A DNA stretch of 64,000 nucleotides from contig CM053269.1 in assembly GCA_028583415.1 (NCBI GenBank), positions 34,600,254 through 34,664,253 on the forward strand, in the 5' to 3' direction. Numbering within the stretch: the first letter of the stretch is position 1; every line of letters begins with the position of its first letter. The notes beneath the pieces are model-generated. The model made no database searches and was not told the origin of the DNA. It saw only the letters and a list, made by a program, of their open reading frames with translations. This document shows, piece after piece, positions 62,846 through 64,000 of the stretch. The position numbers and the translations under genes are program-made. This stretch comes from Protea cynaroides. Taxonomy: Eukaryota; Streptophyta; Magnoliopsida; Proteales; Proteaceae.

Positions 62846-64000
62846 CGAATTGGTTAGTTGTGGACTATGAGCTTGTCCCTTAGTACACAAAAATCTCGCT
62901 CCAGGCAGTCCCTTGGTGAGTATATCGGCCACTTGATCGATGTTAGGAACGAACTGGATTCGTAATTGACTTAATGCAACCTGCTCAAGCACGAAGTGAT
63001 AATCATTCTCAATTTGCTTCGTACGGGCATGATATAGTGGATTGGCAGCTAGGTATATAGCACCAATGTTGTCACAGTACAACATCGAAGGCTCAGATTG
63101 AATGTCAAGATCCAGAAGTAATTGACAAACCCATAATAGCTCTGTAGAGGCATTTGCTATGCCTTTATATTCTGCCTCTGTGGACGATCTTGCCACCATA
63201 TGTTGCTTCTTGGAACAACATGAAACCAGGTCGTTTCCAAGAAAGAGACAATACCTATTTGAGGAGCGTCGATCATGGGTACAGCTGGCCCAGTTAGCAT
63301 CCATATATGCCCCTAGTTTAAAGGAAGATGATGGCCGAAAATGAATTCCAAGGCCAGTTCTGTCCTTTAGTACCAAGATTTGTTTAACACCCCCCCCCCA
63401 CCCCCATGCTCTGTGGTCGGTTTGTAACAAACCTGGTTTACTGAGAATGCAATGCCAAGTCTTGTGAGGGTGAGGTACTGCAGCGCACCAACTGTACTCC
63501 TGTATAAGGTGATATCTTCAAAGGCATTGACTTGCTCATGACTAAGGGCAATACTAGAGCGAGGGGTGGGCATAGGCTTAGCTGCTTCCATGTTAGCCTT
63601 GTAAAGAAGATCCAAAGTATACATTGTTTTTGATAAGTGTAAGTCGCGAAGAGTACGAAGAATTTTCACCTAAAAAATAATGATGCCGAAGGTCCTTAAT
63701 GGAAAATTCTAGTCCCAAGGGCAGATATGACTTTGTTGATCATGAGAGGACTAGTTCCAGTGACAATTATGTCGTCCATTTACACAAGTACATATAAAAT
63801 ATGCTGCTGCCACAGCTTCACAAATAGGGCTGTATCCAAAAGAGAAGACTTGAATCCTTGTGAAAGTAAAAATTTCCCTAGCTGTTGACACCAGACACGA
63901 GGGGCTTGCTATAAACCATATAGAGCATTTCTTAAGTGGTACAAATGGTAAGGATAGGCAGGGTCGATGAATCCTCGAGGTTGAGACATACATAATTTTA
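62846..64000 (-). pseudogene. Copia F: end of RT and RNase H
   Basis: From 64000 down: ALYGL then stop then QAPRVW, a worn catalytic site where the YVDD codons read TAA ATG GAC GAC (about 63769-63780), DIIVTGTSPLM, and frame changes near 63665 and 63400. At about 63390-63405 a run of G on the minus strand breaks the frame between TTEH and VKQIL. RNase H then is open from 63360 to 62795: LGAYMDANWASC, RSSNRYCLFLG, the STEAEYKGIA block, LYCDNIGAIYLAANP, and FVPNIDQVADILTKGLPG at the end. Beyond that the frame enters the LTR. Confidence 0.9.

Larger units (their letters stand above)
60029..64000 (+). other. Probable second intron of the BTB gene (open to the right)
   Basis: At least 3.97 kb without the next exon. 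It contains a hAT-like element (60538-61288) and the end of copia F (62533-64000). The rest (60029-60537, 61297-62532) is AT-rich, with a weak old duplication near 60124/60490 and a poly-A run at 62113-62129. If the next exon was lost, the gene would be broken; that cannot be judged here. Confidence 0.55.
62533..64000 (-). mobile_element. Element F: copia retrotransposon, 3' end only
   Basis: The 3' LTR is at 62533-62834 and the coding end (RT, RNase H) at 62846-64000, both on the minus strand. The 5' part lies beyond the right edge. It sits in the BTB gene region, antisense to the gene. The TSD candidate on this side is TGATT (62528-62532). Confidence 0.85.

Overview
This window is plant nuclear DNA: AT-rich, with spliced genes, plant LTR-retrotransposon lineages and long stretches of decayed transposon sequence. 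The lineages present (Ty1/copia, Tekay-type chromovirus, Ogre/Tat-type Ty3/gypsy) and a plant BTB/POZ gene point to an angiosperm, probably a non-grass. I cannot name the species.

From 1 to 58702 the window is one nest of retrotransposons, resolved here by LTR ends, primer-binding sites (PBS), polypurine tracts (PPT) and target-site duplications (TSD). The outermost element is E, a minus-strand copia element whose 5' LTR is 58492-58702. Its coding part is split: gag and linker at 56352-57692, and RT at 7484-8446. Two elements sit inside E. Element A is a minus-strand Tekay-like element (1-7483, partial on the left); its 5' LTR was itself hit by a solo LTR of the same family (3875-6057, TSD TCCTC). 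Element C is a plus-strand Ogre/Tat-like element (8452-56346, TSD ATAGG, about 16.4 kb once its inserts are removed). C was then hit twice: in gag by B (15424-34879, TSD CCCTC) and after gag by D (35610-47603, TSD ATATC).

B is a 19.5-kb non-autonomous derivative of a C-like family. It has 5.2-kb LTRs that are nearly identical, the same PBS, PPT and leader as C, but no pol; about 7.8 kb of the inside is satellite-like tandem repeats. D is a minus-strand Tekay-type chromovirus with 2.3-kb LTRs and a decayed gag-pol ending in a chromodomain. It carries, antisense in its leader, a fully open reading frame of about 423 codons with its own apparent spliced 5' exon (43280-43720 intron, 43726-44997 CDS). 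This resembles the 'putative plant transposon protein' domain and is the most interesting item in the window.

From 58703 to 64000 is the host gene region. A BTB/POZ gene starts at 59508 (two exons visible), and its third exon is not reached. Its second intron holds a 751-bp hAT-like non-autonomous element (8-bp TSD GTTCAAAG) and the 3' end of a second copia element, F (minus strand, from 62533 past the right edge).

Apart from the BTB gene and the antisense ORF in D, every coding region is broken. Most long open frames in low-complexity stretches (CT-rich, AT, poly-A/T) are chance frames.
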